The notes under the pieces were generated by a model. It was not told the DNA's origin. It saw nothing but the letters and a program-made list of their open reading frames with translations, and searched no databases. Of a stretch of DNA of 64,000 nt, positions 22,110 through 35,194 are shown one piece after another (position 1 is the stretch's first letter; each line of letters begins with the position of its first letter). A program made the translations under genes and the position numbers. The stretch is from Ceratotherium simum simum (Eukaryota; Chordata; Mammalia; Perissodactyla; Rhinocerotidae), in the NCBI RefSeq assembly GCF_000283155.1, contig NW_004454178.1, positions 23,470,937-23,534,936 on the forward strand, written 5' to 3'.

Positions 22110-23830
22110 GCCGATGACATGAGTGAAGGCACTTCCTAGTCTTCCCACCCCCGGAATCACCCCCACCTGCACCGGGAGCTGCGGTATCTGCCCTGCTTCC
22201 TGCTTGTACAAGGGACGAGGTGGCCCTGCCCTTGCAGAGTGTCCTCCCCTCCGCCTCTGGACCCATCGCCTCTCGTTTCCAAAGGGTTCTGCTTCCACAC
22301 TTATCCTGTCTCCTTCCTGTACCATCAGACTTCCCCCAGTCGTTGGCTCATTCCTCTCAGCAGACAGTCCTGCTCTGATGTCTCTCACCCTGGCTCCGTG
22401 GCCCTCTGCAGCTCCCATCATCCCTTTCCCAGCTTCCCTTCTTAGCACACTTTCCCCGAACAGCAGTCTATACCCATCTCCAGTTACTCACCTGTCACTT
22501 TCTCTTGACCCACCCCGGTCTGTCCTCCATCCCAGCACTGCTCAAACACTGCTCTCGTCCGGGTGGCCAGACCATCCACCTTGTCAGTCCCGGGGTGCTC
22601 CTTGGTTCCCTTCATAATCTACTTCTTTCGCAGTGGTGAGCCCCGTTGACCACTTCATCTTGCTTGAAACGTTCTTTTCTCTTGGCTTCTCTGATGACAG
22701 ATTTTCTGGGTTTTCTTACTGTTCTCTGGCTGCTTCTCAGTCATCTTCCTCCACTGCTGGCCTCAGACCGTTGATGTTGCCCAGAACTGAGCCTTCTCTC
22801 CTCACTGCATGCCCTCCTTGAGTGAGCTTGACCATCCATCTGAACACCGAAGACTCCCAAGTTCATACGCCCAGCCTTGATTGCTCTCTCCTCCACTGAA
22901 CACATGTAACCGACTACCCGCCTGGAAGGCTGTGGACCAGCTCACACTCAGTATATTCAAAGCAGAACTCCAGATTTCATTCTGAAAAATCTGTGTTCTT
23001 GCCAGCCTTTCCACCATCTTACCCTCCCAGTAGCTCAAGCCACAAACACAGAGTTGCTCATAAATCTCCTCTTGACCTCACTTCAAGGACTCAGTTCGTG
23101 TGGTTGGTTCTCTCCACTTGACTTCCCAGCATACAATCCAGGCTACCCACTGACCTCCCTCTTGTTTCTGTCCACCTGCTTCCACTGCTGCTCTGCCTCA
23201 TGGGTCCTGGTTCATCTGCTGCCTTTTATTCTTGCTTCCCTGAAGTCCGCCCAACTCATCTTTAAAAAAAACAAACATGAATCAGGTTGCCACTCCCGCC
23301 ACACGGCACTCTCATGGCTGCCCCCTGCACATGGAATATATTCCGGATATTTTTTTCTGACTGGTCTGGTAGCTGATGTTTCTTTATCTGGCCTCCCACC
23401 CCTTCCTCCCATCTCCCTCTCCGTGGCTGCAGCCCACCACTCTGCTCAGATCTGAGTGAGTCATCCATGTGACTCGGCTCAGCTCCTGCGTGTCCACATC
23501 GCCCCAGACAGCCCTTCTGCTCCCTCTCCCACCCCTGCCCCAGACTTCCTTTTCTTCTTAGCTTTACCATGACCCAGCTTACACTGCGCCTTCTTGTTTG
23601 CCTGTTTCCTAGGCAATCACCAGTGCTTGCCCTGCCCCTTTCTATCTCATCACCATGTTGTATTATCTGAAATTATCCTGTCTTGTTTTCTTGTTTATCT
23701 TCTCCTGCAAGAATTTAAACTCTGTGAGAAGAGCGGCTTCAGGGTCTTGTCATCTCCATATCCTCTGGTGACTGGAGCCTCACCCTGCATGTTGTCACAG
23801 GGGCCGTTTGTCGTGGCTCAGTAAATCTGA
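22110..23830 (+). mobile_element. Old LINE-like pyrimidine-rich tract (L2/CR1 type?)
   Basis: This long stretch is pyrimidine-rich on the + strand and resembles L2/CR1 LINE 3' sequence. Examples are gaagactcccaagttcata, caaagcagaactccagattt, ctcataaatctcctcttgac, and a tail with attatctgaaattatcctgt and atttaaactctgtgaga. It is heavily diverged and may be more than one copy. Open frames across it (up to 164 codons) are not intact LINE ORFs. Confidence 0.45.
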
Positions 23831-25790
23831 TTTCACTCATGAGTCAGGGAGTGAAAATGCTTGGATAGTCGCTAGAACATCCCCGAAGAGAAGTGGGCCC
23901 TGTGGTGACGGGGTGGCATGGTGGGCTTGCAAAGTGAGCTCCGAGGCCTCTTCTAGTTTTATGTGACAAAATTTTTTGAATTTTTAAGATTAAGTACTTT
24001 TCGTTTTAAACAAAACGCTTTGTGTGGTGCTTTAAAAACTGTTTCCTAACAGAGCTGGTGCCCCTTACCTAGAACAGAGCATGCTGATCATGATGCGTAC
24101 TGTTCCTGGCAGAAACATTCCCAGGGACCCTCGGAAGCACATGGTGGATGTTTGTTAAATTAGTTAACAGAGTTTAAAACTGAGTTTCTACCTTAGATGA
24201 TGTCAACCCATTTCAGAATCATCAGTAAAAGCAGTGCTAAATTATGTAAGGATGATCGAATTAGGTGCATTTCACCGCAGTTAGTTAATTTCATATTTAG
24301 CTTCATTTATTCCACACATATTTATTAACTGCTTCCTGTGTGTCACCCACCGCCCTGGCCCTGGTGGTGGAGCAGGGATCAAAACAGAATTCCTGGGTCT
24401 CTGGAAGGGGAAAGGAGAAGAGACAGATAATCAATAAGTAAACAAATTGAAATATACTTTGTCAAGTGGAGGGAAGTCTAATGAGGATAAGAGGTGGCTA
24501 AGATGTGCATGCTCGCATCCCGAAATCAAGTCCTGCGTGAGTGTGCGAATTACTAAGCCTTTTTCCAACTGAGACTATGAAAGCAATTTATTCATTTGTT
24601 CATTCAACAAATACGTAGTTAGCACATGATTACGTGCAGTGGTGCCCAGGGTGTATTTGAAAGTGGCCCCAGAGAAGACAGACAGGTTAATTAGGTCTTC
24701 AGTGCTGGTGAGAACACGGGAGTCTAGAGGGCACGTGGGCGTCCCATGAAGAGGGAAGAGTGTGTGCAACGGCTGAGAAAGGCATGACCCGCCTGGGGAG
24801 CTTTGTGGGTGGAGAACAAGGGGAAATAGCTGGTGGTGAGGCGTCAAGAAAGGAAGGAGGATTATAAAGCCAGATCACGAGGAATAGGAAAGAGGACCCT
24901 AAAATGGTCTGTACCCAGGCCTGGTGTTGAGTGCCATTATGGTGTTCAGGGAGGACAGGGAGGTGACTTTACAAGCTAACTCTTGAGTCAGTGTTGGTTA
25001 TCACCTGGTGCGTAGACAGCTGACGCAGAGGGGAGTTAGGAGAGAGTAGAGGAGTCTGGAAGTCTCCCGCAGAATTGTCACTGCAGCGTGCATTTCTCAT
25101 CCCCTTGGCGTTGTTAGTAACATCAACATTTTTGGCCTCAATGCAACAGTGTGTTATTAACCTAAATTTTTAAAGCTTCCTAAAATACAGAAGTCTAAAA
25201 TTTTATAAAATTATTTAATATTTTATTATTTTTTTGGTCCCAGCAGTTTTAGTTGCAAACTCTCAATTTTAAGGTAAATTTTTTTTTTTTAAGATAGAAA
25301 GCATCGTGTACTACCCAGTCACATACGGGAAATATGGAAAGGATTCATCAGATAGATAGCCTGTTTTTCCAACTGGAAAGAAAACTTTAAGTGATCTTTT
25401 GTATTTGCAACATTAAAACATCTGATTTTATAACACTGTTTATTTTTAAGCAATATAGGACTTTTTCTCATGGTTCTATGCTACTTTTGGGCCAGGAAAA
25501 TATTCACTTTGTACCTCTGTGCTTTGGTCAGGTCCTCAACCTAGGAATCAAATAGTTTAAGAAACTTCAATCATACTGTCTCCCTGGTGTCTTTATCAAT
25601 TATTAGAATAAAATTTGGTCAAATCTTTTTTGGTCCTTCCCTTGCTTTCTATTATAGAATTTATAAATACATGCAAAAAGGAAAAGACTTAAAGGGCTTT
25701 AAAATTTTTAGGTGCCAAGAAGAAAGAAAGGAGTGGGCGTGGGGGTGCAGGATGAGTGGTTATAAAAATACAAGTAATTGTAAGATGGTT
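23831..25790. other. Intronic sequence with weak ancient-repeat traces
   Basis: Segments near 24300-24430 (cacacatatttattaactgc and onward) and 24590-24960 (catttgttcattcaacaaat and onward) have the texture of a common ancient mammalian repeat that I cannot name with confidence. The remainder is AT-rich single-copy sequence. Confidence 0.4.
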
Positions 25791-25794
25791 AGAA

Positions 25795-26072
25795 GGAGAT
25801 AGGTAGATAGGTAGATAGATAAGTAGGGTGATTGATAGATGGACAGAGTGGATGGATGGACTGGGTGGGTGGGTGGGTGGATGGATGGATGGATGGATGG
25901 ATGGGATAGGTAGGTGGGGAGATTAGATAGGCAGATAGATAGATAGGGTAGATGGACAGATAGATAGATAGATAGAGTGGGTAGATAGATACATAGGTAG
26001 ATAGAAAGGGTGGGTGGGTGGATGGATGGATGTATGGACGGACGGATGGACAGACGGACGATAGAGCTGACA
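25795..26072. repeat. GATA/GATG/GGTG tetranucleotide microsatellite
   Basis: Compound, interrupted tetranucleotide array: GATA-type repeats, a GGGT run (25863-25880), GGAT repeats, more GATA, then GGAC/GGAT. About 280 bp. Minus-strand frames here encode artificial serine/isoleucine/histidine/proline-rich repeats. Confidence 0.95.
25863..25880 (+). other. G-quadruplex motif with single-T loops
   Basis: Four GGG triplets separated by single T (gggtgggtgggtgggtgg), inside the tetranucleotide array. This pattern is among the most stable parallel quadruplex formers. Confidence 0.75.
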
Positions 26073-27875
26073 GATAGATAGCTGCGTATGTAATGGTTGA
26101 TCAGGGTCATCCTCAAACCCTCTGTGTATTTTCTTCTTTAGTATTTGTATATTACTTTGGTTTTGCATTCTTATACTTCTTTCAATGAACATATCTTTCG
26201 TTATATCTTTGCTTTATTATCTGACAGATAAGATTATTAACAGAAAGCGATATTAATATTAATTATACAATTATACTAAAAATTTTATATCATGAGGAAA
26301 CAGATGGATATTTTAAATGACTTAAAATTTTACTCTTTTATATGAAGAAACACTTTAAACATATTTAGTTATAAATGCAATTTTAATTGCTACATTATTT
26401 CTGCAGTGGGATTTTTAAAATCTTATTACATTTGCAGGGAAATGTTTCTGTGTATATTTCAGAGTCTCTTAAAATGTGTACTTATTTACAGGAAAACAAT
26501 TACAATTACACTTAAAATACAGTTTGGGGGGGCTTAATATTATTGATAAATACATCATGCAGTTCCCACACCTGATCTTTCCATCTGGTTAGCTCAAGAA
26601 TTCAAGAGCTGCTCTCTGCAGCATCTAGTCAAGTTAACAACTTACAGTCATCATTTTAGTTGGGTCCTCTATTTTTCATATGGTTGGTGAATAAATAGTC
26701 CCTAGCTAGACTCTGAAATTATGACTGAGATAAGCATTACTACTTTAGAAATATTTTCTATGTAGAATATAATTTAGAAAACAGAATTACTTCATGTATT
26801 TCAAAATTTTAAGCTTAATTTTCCAAGATGGGGAACTCAAGCTTCCACCAACTGCTGACTCCTTGTTCGTTTCCTATCAAGCTTTGCATTAATGCACAAA
26901 GTGAAATAAACGTCCCCACTCCCCAGAACAACATCCCAGAAATCTTCTGACCGTTGATTTTCTTTAACATCTAAATGTCTGGGAAAGCCTGTGTCCAGAA
27001 GCACCACTTCACCATCTCTACACAAGATGCCTTGATGGTGGGGATACAGAGGGAAATTGAAGGCTGGGGACGTGTCAGAGCCCCATCAATCAGAAGGCAG
27101 TGGCAGCGCCAGCAAGACACCCAGGTCTGGCCCCTAGGTGAGATTTGTAAGGCTGCAGCATCCATCCAGGCCACACGTTCTGGAGAAATTATCACCATAC
27201 CATACCCTGTGGAGCAGTCGAGGCTTGGGCTGTGACCTGAGTCAGCACCTGGTCTGTATACCGCCTTTCGTCTGGGAGCTGGCACTGCTCTAAAACCAAA
27301 GTCTTAGCAATCGAATCATGTTCATTCCAGTTCCTGGACAATTAATCTTTTTAAAATAGAAATTATTTGTTCTTTCAAACAATATTCCTTAAAATTGTGC
27401 TAATTATGCTCTGTTTTTCATTTAAAAATTTTTTTCATGTCTAGAAGCATGGATAATTAATGTACTGGCGTAAAAGTCCTACTAGTAAATGTATGTGACA
27501 TGTGTCGTGTGGCTAGAACACAATATGACGTTGGTGTCAGTTATGCATATTTCAACCTGTTGTAGTAAGCCTGCCTTCTTCCTTCCAGCAAATAGGTTAA
27601 CTACTATTTTCCTTTGTTAATTTTTGCAATAATAATTTTATGTTTTTCCCTAATGATGAAACATTACATTTTACAAAAGTGAAAAATGCAGAGAAGCTAT
27701 TTGCTTTAAAAAAAAAGAAAAAAAAAAAAACAAACTCCTACACTAAAGTTTTAGTTTTGGGGGTGCATACCCTTCCAGTTTGTGTATCTGTGTTCTTATT
27801 TATTTCCAAAAATTGGATTATATCATAACTGACTTTAACTATAAGTTAAGTTTCCATTCTATCTAAAAGCAGTTC
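26073..27875. other. AT-rich intronic sequence, no recognised element
   Basis: No gene or repeat family is recognised. There is an A-rich run at about 27708-27731. Confidence 0.4.
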
Positions 27876-28015
27876 AGAAGTTTGAAACAACCTCTGTGAC
27901 TAGTGGTAGGGGATTGGTTAAATTATGGTGACCCCAAAAGGAGATACCATGTAGCCACGAAAATGTCGCTTTCTATGCAATAACTTGGAAAGATGTTTGT
28001 GTAAATACTAGGTGT
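27876..28015 (+). mobile_element. Decayed L1 fragment
   Basis: The words gtaggggattggttaaatta, ataccatgtagccacgaaaa and tgcaataacttggaaagatg are typical of the 3' part of old L1M elements on the + strand. Confidence 0.5.
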
Positions 28016-28024
28016 CACTGTCCT

Positions 28025-28390
28025 GTGAACTGGCTTCAGCACCACTCTCATGTGACCCCAGGGCCTTTTCACGTGCTGTGCTTGGGAACTTCTCCCCATA
28101 CACGTTGCCTCCTTGCCTTTATGTCCCATCGGATACCACCTTGTCCATGAGGCCTTTGTGACACCCCATTTAAAATTGCCCACAGCCCTCTTCCCTGCTC
28201 TTTCTCCATAACACCTACCACCTTCTAACAGGCTTTGTAATTTGCTCACTGATTTTATTATCTGTCATCATCCCCCCCGAGAGTTTAAGCTGCTTAAAGG
28301 TGAGGACTCCGTCTAGTTCACCTGTATTCCCAAGGCCCAGAACAGGGTGTGCCTCCGCCAATATCCACCCAGTGAACATTCCGTCGGGCT
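28025..28390 (+). mobile_element. L2 LINE 3' end
   Basis: L2-like order: ccttttcacgtgctgtgctt, gaggcctttgtgacaccc, cataacacctaccaccttct, agagtttaagctgcttaaag, then gtattcccaaggcccagaac. Old, with no coding capacity. Confidence 0.6.
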
Positions 28391-28454
28391 TTATATAATG
28401 GTATGAACAGCTCAATGTTGTTATTTACCACGTGGCGGCCCTGGCTGCAGCACT

Positions 28455-28605
28455 TTATATACATTGCTCACTAAACCTACCGGGCAAGCCTGTGAGGTGG
28501 TACTGGTCTCCTCCTTTTTAAATGAGAAAACTAAGTCTTCGAGACTTGGAATAACTTGCCCCCGGTCACGCAGCTGGCGAGGACCAGGTGTGTGATGCAC
28601 GGATG
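28455..28605 (-). mobile_element. MIR SINE remnant
   Basis: The sequence aaatgagaaaactaagtctt, aataacttgcccccggtcac and gcagctggcgagg follows the reverse MIR core. Confidence 0.6.
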
Positions 28606-29300
28606 TCCGTCCACACTGGGGCGGGGCCCCCTGTGTGCCCACCTGCATACGTGTGTGTAAAAGCCAACTGAACACAACGAGTGAGGGAGTTATTCCAGAT
28701 TTTAACGGTTTTCCCTGGTTCTCTTTTCAACTTTCAGCAATGCATACACATTATTCATGTGAAAATGTTTCTAATAAAGTTATTTTCCAATATGAATTCT
28801 GTAGTTAGCACACAAATTGAGAGGTGAACATTGGAGAATTTCCCTTTGCACTTTGCTGTGGGTGTATTCAGCTTCAAACTTGATCCAAAACACAAGAGCA
28901 GCGAGACTTGCTTTGTGATAAAAGAAAGTGGCCCTTGACTGAGGGGGAAGGAACCAAGACGGGCCGGGAGGAGCAAAGGGGGGCGTTTCAGGCTTTGGGG
29001 GGTGAGGGCAGCGGTGGGAGAGCCAGGACCTGAGAGGACAAATAGAGACCGGGGTCAGACCAGAGTCAGGACACCTGGGTTCCTGCCTCCATTGCCACTT
29101 GCCACACCATGCAGAAAATTACGGAGATAAGAAAGACCCAGTTCAGTTCAGGGCAACCAGGCAAAATGCTGGTGGAGCTCTGCAGAGCCTGTCCCATCTA
29201 CCAGAAAACAGACATCATGCCAATAGTAAGTGGAATTATTCACAGACGTGAAGTGGCTACAGTGGGATGAGTCACAACTTAGAGCTTCATTCTATTGAGC
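28606..29300. other. Intronic sequence, no recognised element
   Basis: Nothing supportable is seen apart from purine-rich, G-rich text at about 28940-29050. Confidence 0.4.
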
Positions 29301-29304
29301 AATT

Positions 29305-29500
29305 TTTTTTTTTTTTTTGGTGAGGAAGATTGGCCCTGAGCTAACATCTGTGCCAATGTTCCTCTATTTTGTTTATGGGATGCTGCCACAACACGGCTTG
29401 ATGAGTGGCATGTAGGTCTGCCCCCAGGATCCGAACCTAAGAACCCTGGGCTGCCGGAGCAGAGCGCTCAAACTTAACTACTATGCCACCAGCCCCGCCC
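29305..29500 (-). mobile_element. ERE-type SINE, older subfamily
   Basis: Reverse-oriented: poly(T), then the tail unit ggtgaggaagattggccctg, a diverged body and B-box (cccaggatccgaacc), ending gccaccagccccgccc. Flanked by an imperfect ttgagcaatttt/ttgagcaaatttt duplication (left from 29295, right from 29502). Confidence 0.85.
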
Positions 29501-29514
29501 TTTGAGCAAATTTT

Positions 29515-32185
29515 AATGTTTAATAGTCAGTGAATATTCTCGTGTGCCTGAATCCACTTTTGCCCAGCCCTTCTCCCTTACCCGTGCAAGCAGAGCTTGA
29601 ATAAATGGGCTTATCTTTGAAAAGCACCAGATGTGAAGTCACATATAGACAGGCCCCTACTTTTGTATGTAATTTCATTTATAATTTTTTCCTGGAAACA
29701 TGTATTCAAGTTGAATTTGTAAGAATTGTAGCTATACCACCTCAAAAGGGGGTGGGGACGGGGCTGTGCTTTCCCGAAGGAGCTAGAAAATACTATGACG
29801 TTCCTAACGATGCCTCATCTGAGCCTAGTCTGCCTGTGTCTCCATATCATCATCTCGTTCTTTCTTCACAATTAAACAGATCCACTTAAATCCCCCGAGT
29901 ATCCAAGCCTGTGTGGATTTACCACTTTGGGCATGCCTAGTGGATTCCTTTTCTGCGCCCATTTTGCATGTTAAGTTTATAAGCACCACGCTCTTTTCAC
30001 TAATACCACCGTCTTCTTTTTTCTGTTTTCCACTCATCCTCATAGAATAAAAGCACATTCCTCAAGTCGCCCTGGCTGCATAAACACCCTGGCAGAGGCC
30101 AGCTAGCCCCAGCGCTGCATCTCCCCAGCCTGTGGGTGTTCTTATCCCTCAGACAGCGGCAGGTCAAAGGTCAGAGTCTCTGTTCATGCAGAATGGAAAG
30201 ATCTGCCAGCAAAGAAGGACACCTTCACCTGTGAAAAACTGTGCTGAGATCTAGACTCAGACAACCAACTTGACTTCATGGAAGAAAATCCATACGCCCA
30301 TTTCTTCCTTTTCTGTGGCAGAGCCAGGGAATCAGAGAGGACACTAAAAATAGTAATGAGGCTGTTCCCAGGAGCTCTTCACTGCTGGGAAAGGGAGAGC
30401 GAGGGGTTTGCTAGTAAAGCCAGTCGGGATGGACACACGTCCACGCTGGAGTCTGAGACGTGAAAGATGGGGGAATGTGTCTAACCTGGGTTATCGCCCC
30501 AGCGGGCCTGCATAAACGGGAGGAGGAGACCTTTCCAGTGTTACGCCCGGAGTACCTGGAAAGCCCTCCCTCCCGGTGGGGACTCGGAGTTTCCTTCACC
30601 CCAGCAAGCGATAGAATCCCAGGGACGAGCAGAGACAGCTAGCCGGTCCCGGGCAGGCCTGTGCTGTAGGACATCACAGGTGTGTGGGCAGGAACAATTG
30701 GCGAGCGTGTATTCAAGAGGAATTTAGGAGTCCTCGGGAACCTTCCGCGGGGATGGGGGGAGAAGAGGAAAAGAAATGTATTCTGAGGATTGGGGGCTGG
30801 CACAGCCGCAGGGCCAGGGAGGAGGCTGCATCCTGGTTGGGGAGGCTGGTGGGTAGTCGCTTCTTTGAACCTCACCCCAGGGGATCAAAGGCAGGCAGTA
30901 GGGAAGAATGGGAATGAGCGATGCTTTGATGAACAGCACGCTGCACATCCACTTCTCGAGCTGGGGCCGCTGCACCCTTCGCTGACCCCTCCGTCAGCCA
31001 CAGGGGGCTGGGCTTCTGCTTAAGGAAAAAGAGAAAAATGTCAGTTATTATGTTTGGGAACACAATCTTATCTTTCATTTTATTTTACAGCAATTTCCCC
31101 GAAGATCAACCATAGTGTCCGATTGAACTATATTGACAAAATTTTAGCTGTGATAAAGAAAATGATTTAAACTCACAGCAAATCCAACTCAGGATCTACA
31201 AACACTGTATTGTATTGTGTTTATTTTATTTTTGCCAGGACAAAGCCCAAATTCTAAGACAGCAGTAGAAGTAATACGATAAAACTGTTGTAGTACAAAT
31301 GACGTCAGTTTTTTTTTAAAGAATGTTCTAGAATTAATGCTGAATTACTAACTGCTTTTTGTCAGAAGTAAAGTTAATCTTAGCTTTAAACACCATCATT
31401 AATTTTTAGAGATGACACTCTGATTTCTCATTTTTGTGGAAAAGACGAAATAAGAGCGACTTGTTTGGCCAATATTATCGAACTATTGAAAAAGGCTGTA
31501 CCTTAAACAACACTTCAGAAATGGAAATGATCTTTGGTCCACAGTTTTGAATCAAGTTATTATTCATGGTGTCTTCAACCGTGGGGTTATCTGTGGAGAC
31601 AGTTATCCCAAGTATACTATTTGACAGATTTCTCAGGCAAGTTAAAATTATCTGTCATGTTACAAACTTTTCCAGCATTTACCAGTCTCGGATGTGTTTA
31701 CTAACTTGCAACTGATATGAGGTCGTCATGAGATTCAGTCGCATAGAACACAAAAATTTAGGGCAGATTTTCAGAGGGGCTTTTCCATTTTTGTGAAACC
31801 TCTTACTTGCCCAAAGTTTAATAGTCATAATTATTAGATTTCCTTTGCACTTTGTTCTTTTTATCATTTTTGGAAATGATTGCAGTGTGGGATTAGGATT
31901 GTGGTGACCGTATGTTAATAGCTATGCTGGGAAGCAGGCATAAACTGGGATTGCCCCAGGCAAAGCAGAATGAATGTCACTCTAGTTAAGGTGATTCCTG
32001 TAAATACCCTTAGATGTAGCCTTTGGTTGTCACAGGTACCATCCATGGCAATCACTTGTTTTATGCCAGGACAGAATCAATGATAGCCTCATATCCTAGA
32101 GCCTCAGATCGGAATCTTGGGCTTCAGATGCATCACACCGGGCCAGCCTGCTGGTCCCTTCATGGACTGGGCAGTTTTTACCCTA
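29515..32185. other. Intronic sequence, no recognised element
   Basis: No exon or repeat family is supportable. The GC-richer part at about 30450-31020 yields overlapping frames on both strands without any domain. Confidence 0.4.
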
Positions 32186-32199
32186 TCAAAACTTAGAGC

Positions 32200-32401
32200 T
32201 AGAGGGCTGGCCCGATGGCATAGTGGTTAAGTTCATGTGCTCTGCTTCGGCGGCCCAGGGTTCGCGGGTTCAGATCCTGGGCGCAGACCTACACCGCCCA
32301 TCATCCATGCTGTGCGACAACCCACATACAAAATAGGGGAAGATTGGCACAGATGTTAGCTCAGGGCCAATCTTCCTCACTAAAAGAAAAATAATGATAA
32401 T
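32200..32401 (+). mobile_element. ERE-type SINE, older subfamily
   Basis: Starts gggctggcccgatggcatag, with gtggttaagttcatgtgctc, gcgggttcagatcctgggcg and a tail unit gaagattggcacagatgtta ending in tcttcctcac plus an A-rich run. Flanked by aacttagagc at 32190-32199 and 32402-32411. Confidence 0.88.
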
Positions 32402-32411
32402 AACTTAGAGC

Positions 32412-33290
32412 CTGCCAAAGTAGGAAACTGTCAGGCTCTTTTCTAAGGAGAAATCTTAACTACAGATTTTGGGTGGACACAAAACAGTCCACTCTGATCT
32501 ACTCATTTGCCATCTAGTTTGGGGAACCTTCTGTCATCCTACCTGCTACATATACGTGACCTGGTAAATATTTTAAATACAGTTTTTTAGTAGTGTAGTC
32601 AAAAGCGAAAAGTCATTAGCCTCATCTTCTGATTAACGCCGCTCCAGACTGATTCTAATATTTAATGTACAGATGACCTTAATGTCTCAACTTCTTCATT
32701 CAAATGAATTGCTGCAGCTGTGCTCACCTGCCAGTAGTTAGAGGCATGAGTGGGCTGATAATATCTAGTTTTCAGGCAGAGGAAGTTAGAGGTTAAGCTC
32801 AGCCTTGGAATCTACATAAAATGTGTAGTGCAGTCATTAGTCTTTAGCGGCAAGTTAGCAAAATTCTATAACAGCAGGAAAGAGAAATATTCTCTTTTCA
32901 GTGGCTGTTAAAGAGAACATCTCACACTTAGAAAAAAAAATTCTTAGGGCAAATCTTCACATTTAAATATGGGGACTTTTTTTCTATATTTTTCTCAAAA
33001 ATGTTTATTTTGTTAAAAAGTTATACAGGTACAAAACAGATACCCGAGGCAGCTCATGATGCAAATTTAGGTACATGTGTTTTGAGTACCTCATGTCAAT
33101 ATGTAGCAATATAGAATTATAATTGGATTAATCTGTTAAGTTTTTGAGCTGTTAATTGTACCCCTTTTTTAAACTCGTAATATCTTTTTGTTTTGTTCGC
33201 TGCTATTTCCCCCGGGGCCCAAAACAGTGCGCCCCATAGAGCAGGCAGTGGGTGGTTATTTGTCAAATCAGTAAATATCTGGTGTCTGCA
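32412..33290. other. AT-rich intronic sequence, no recognised element
   Basis: No feature is supported. Short low-complexity runs only. Confidence 0.4.
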
Positions 33291-33292
33291 CA

Positions 33293-33293
<1 letters not shown>

Positions 33294-33328
<35 letters not shown>
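33294..33328. repeat. (AC)n dinucleotide microsatellite
   Basis: An uninterrupted run of about 17 AC units, likely polymorphic. Confidence 0.95.
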
Positions 33329-33329
<1 letters not shown>

Positions 33330-33330
<1 letters not shown>

Positions 33331-34685
33331 CTCCCTGGATGTGTAGTCAAGGTCATGCTCCTTTAAGTGATGAGCTTCATCACCTGTGGTCCTGAGTGAT
33401 TGCAGGTTGCCCTCCTCTAGTTCCAGGGCTTTCCATGGGAGACCACCGTGGATGGATTACCAATGGAACCCAACCCTTCAAAGCTTCCCCATGGGCTGAG
33501 TGGCTCGAGGAGCAAGGAAGTCCCACTCAGTAACCTCAAGCCCATTGACTGGGCCGATTGTTAGGGCCCAGGTGTGGCGGAAAGGAATGGACTTTCTGAG
33601 ACCTAGGGGCCTCTCTTTCAAGTGGCCGGCCTTCTGTTTGAGGCACTTGATACCACGGTGCTGTCACTCACCTCTCTGGCTGGCGTGCCACCCACCATCA
33701 ATAAAGGCTTGGGAACCACAAGGGTCCCCTTTCATAATCAACCCTCCTGTCCCACGGTTTAGGAGACAGTAGTGAAATCACATAGAAGAAGAAGTTTTTT
33801 AAGTATTATTTTAAATGTTGACAAGATAACATTTCTATGACAGCAAATTAGCATTTGTCCAAACAACAAAAAAACAACACTGTTGTCTTCAAACATAACA
33901 AAATGTTACATGTGATGCCCAAGGGAAATCGAGATCTCTTTAAAAAGAAGATATAATTTATCATCTTCATATGGTAATAATTTATTCTCCAAAGTGCTCA
34001 AGATTGTAAGGATATTTAGTACAGATTTTTCAGCTAGCATTTAAATGTACAATTATAGATACACTGGATTTTGGCTTCCTCCAACATTCGAAGACTTTAC
34101 TCAAATTTATGTTCTTTTCACTGTACTACAATTTGCATCTTGACACATTCTTTTTTTGAAAAACCTTTTTGTTGAGCACATATTTTTGTTATTTGGTACC
34201 TACTGGCTCCTAGACACATATAGAGAAGTTAAAAATCAGAGGGACTCTACCACGTAAGAGAAGCCCCCACAGAACCAAAGCATAGCACTCAGAGGTGATG
34301 AAAGGGGGCAGTGTTGTGAGGGAGCTGAGAAGAGGGCAGCCTCCTCCACGTGGGGGCCGGGGAGGACTTCACAGTGAAGGTCTCCGGGCCCCCCTGTCCC
34401 CCCACTGCAGGACTCAAGCTGTCTCCTGTTGTCACTGTAGTTTGTCCAACTTTAATTGTGACATATCTAAAAGTAAATCTCCAAAGATCCTCTCTAATAG
34501 TTATCATGACTTTTCCCCTTAAGTTTATGATCTTTTCTTGCTATCAGTAATGTATGTTTTTTGTGTTGCACTTCAGTGTTGAGAGTCCTTAATTTCTACT
34601 TATTGGATGATGATTGTTTAGAAAACCTTGATGGCCCTCTACAGCTGTCTGCATGCTTTTCAGGATGAAGGGAGACCAGAAGCCT
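33330..34685. other. Intronic sequence, no recognised element
   Basis: Frames at 33500-33772 and 34289-34550 show no domain and overlap opposite-strand frames. Nothing else is recognised. Confidence 0.4.
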
Positions 34686-34689
34686 GCCC

Positions 34690-34820
34690 GTGACCCTCTA
34701 CCCTCTGGGCTTCATCTTTGTCCAGTGCACTTATCATCCCTCTAATGTGTCTGTGTGAGTGAGTGTGTGTGGTGTGTGTGAGTGTCTGTCTATATCGGAG
34801 TATGTACATGAGTTGTGTGC

Positions 34821-34860
<40 letters not shown>

Positions 34861-34960
34861 TTATTGCTAATATCCCCTCACTAGAATGTAAGCCATTGAG
34901 GACAGGAGCTGTGTTTTGTTTACCTCTGTTTCACCTCTAGAAGAGGGCCTGACACTGGTG
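34690..34960 (+). mobile_element. L2 LINE 3' end carrying an internal TG expansion
   Basis: L2-like pieces flank the microsatellite: cagtgcacttatcatccctc before it, and tcactagaatgtaagccatt plus gaggacaggagctgtgtttt after it. Confidence 0.6.
34751..34858. repeat. (TG)n microsatellite, interrupted
   Basis: Interrupted tgtg/gagt repeats from about 34751, ending in a pure (TG)n run at 34824-34858. Confidence 0.95.
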
Positions 34961-35194
34961 AGTGAGTCTGTCTGTCTGTCTGTTCGTCTGGCAGTTGGTC
35001 TAGACCACACGGAGCACACGGTCGAAGCACTGCATGGTGCTGCCTCCTCTCGGTTTGGTGTGGGACATGACAGGAAGGGAGTATTCAGGATGGCCCTCGG
35101 CCTACGCAGCCAGGAAGGTAGGGTTGCCTGTTGACCAAGGTGGAGAACAAGCAGGTTTGGGGTGTGGCTGGCCATGAGCAGGTGTTCAGGAGAG

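Noticed and set aside
21625..22266. 213-codon minus-strand frame
   Set aside because: Much of it is a translated ERE SINE plus flanking intron; similar SINE-derived peptides recur at other ERE copies in the window.
22110..23830. Processed pseudogene
   Set aside because: The open frames are pyrimidine-driven and have no recognisable protein homology. The text is better explained as decayed LINE sequence.
25795..26072. Repeated units that could suggest a CRISPR array
   Set aside because: The units are 4 bp with no spacers. This is a eukaryotic microsatellite.
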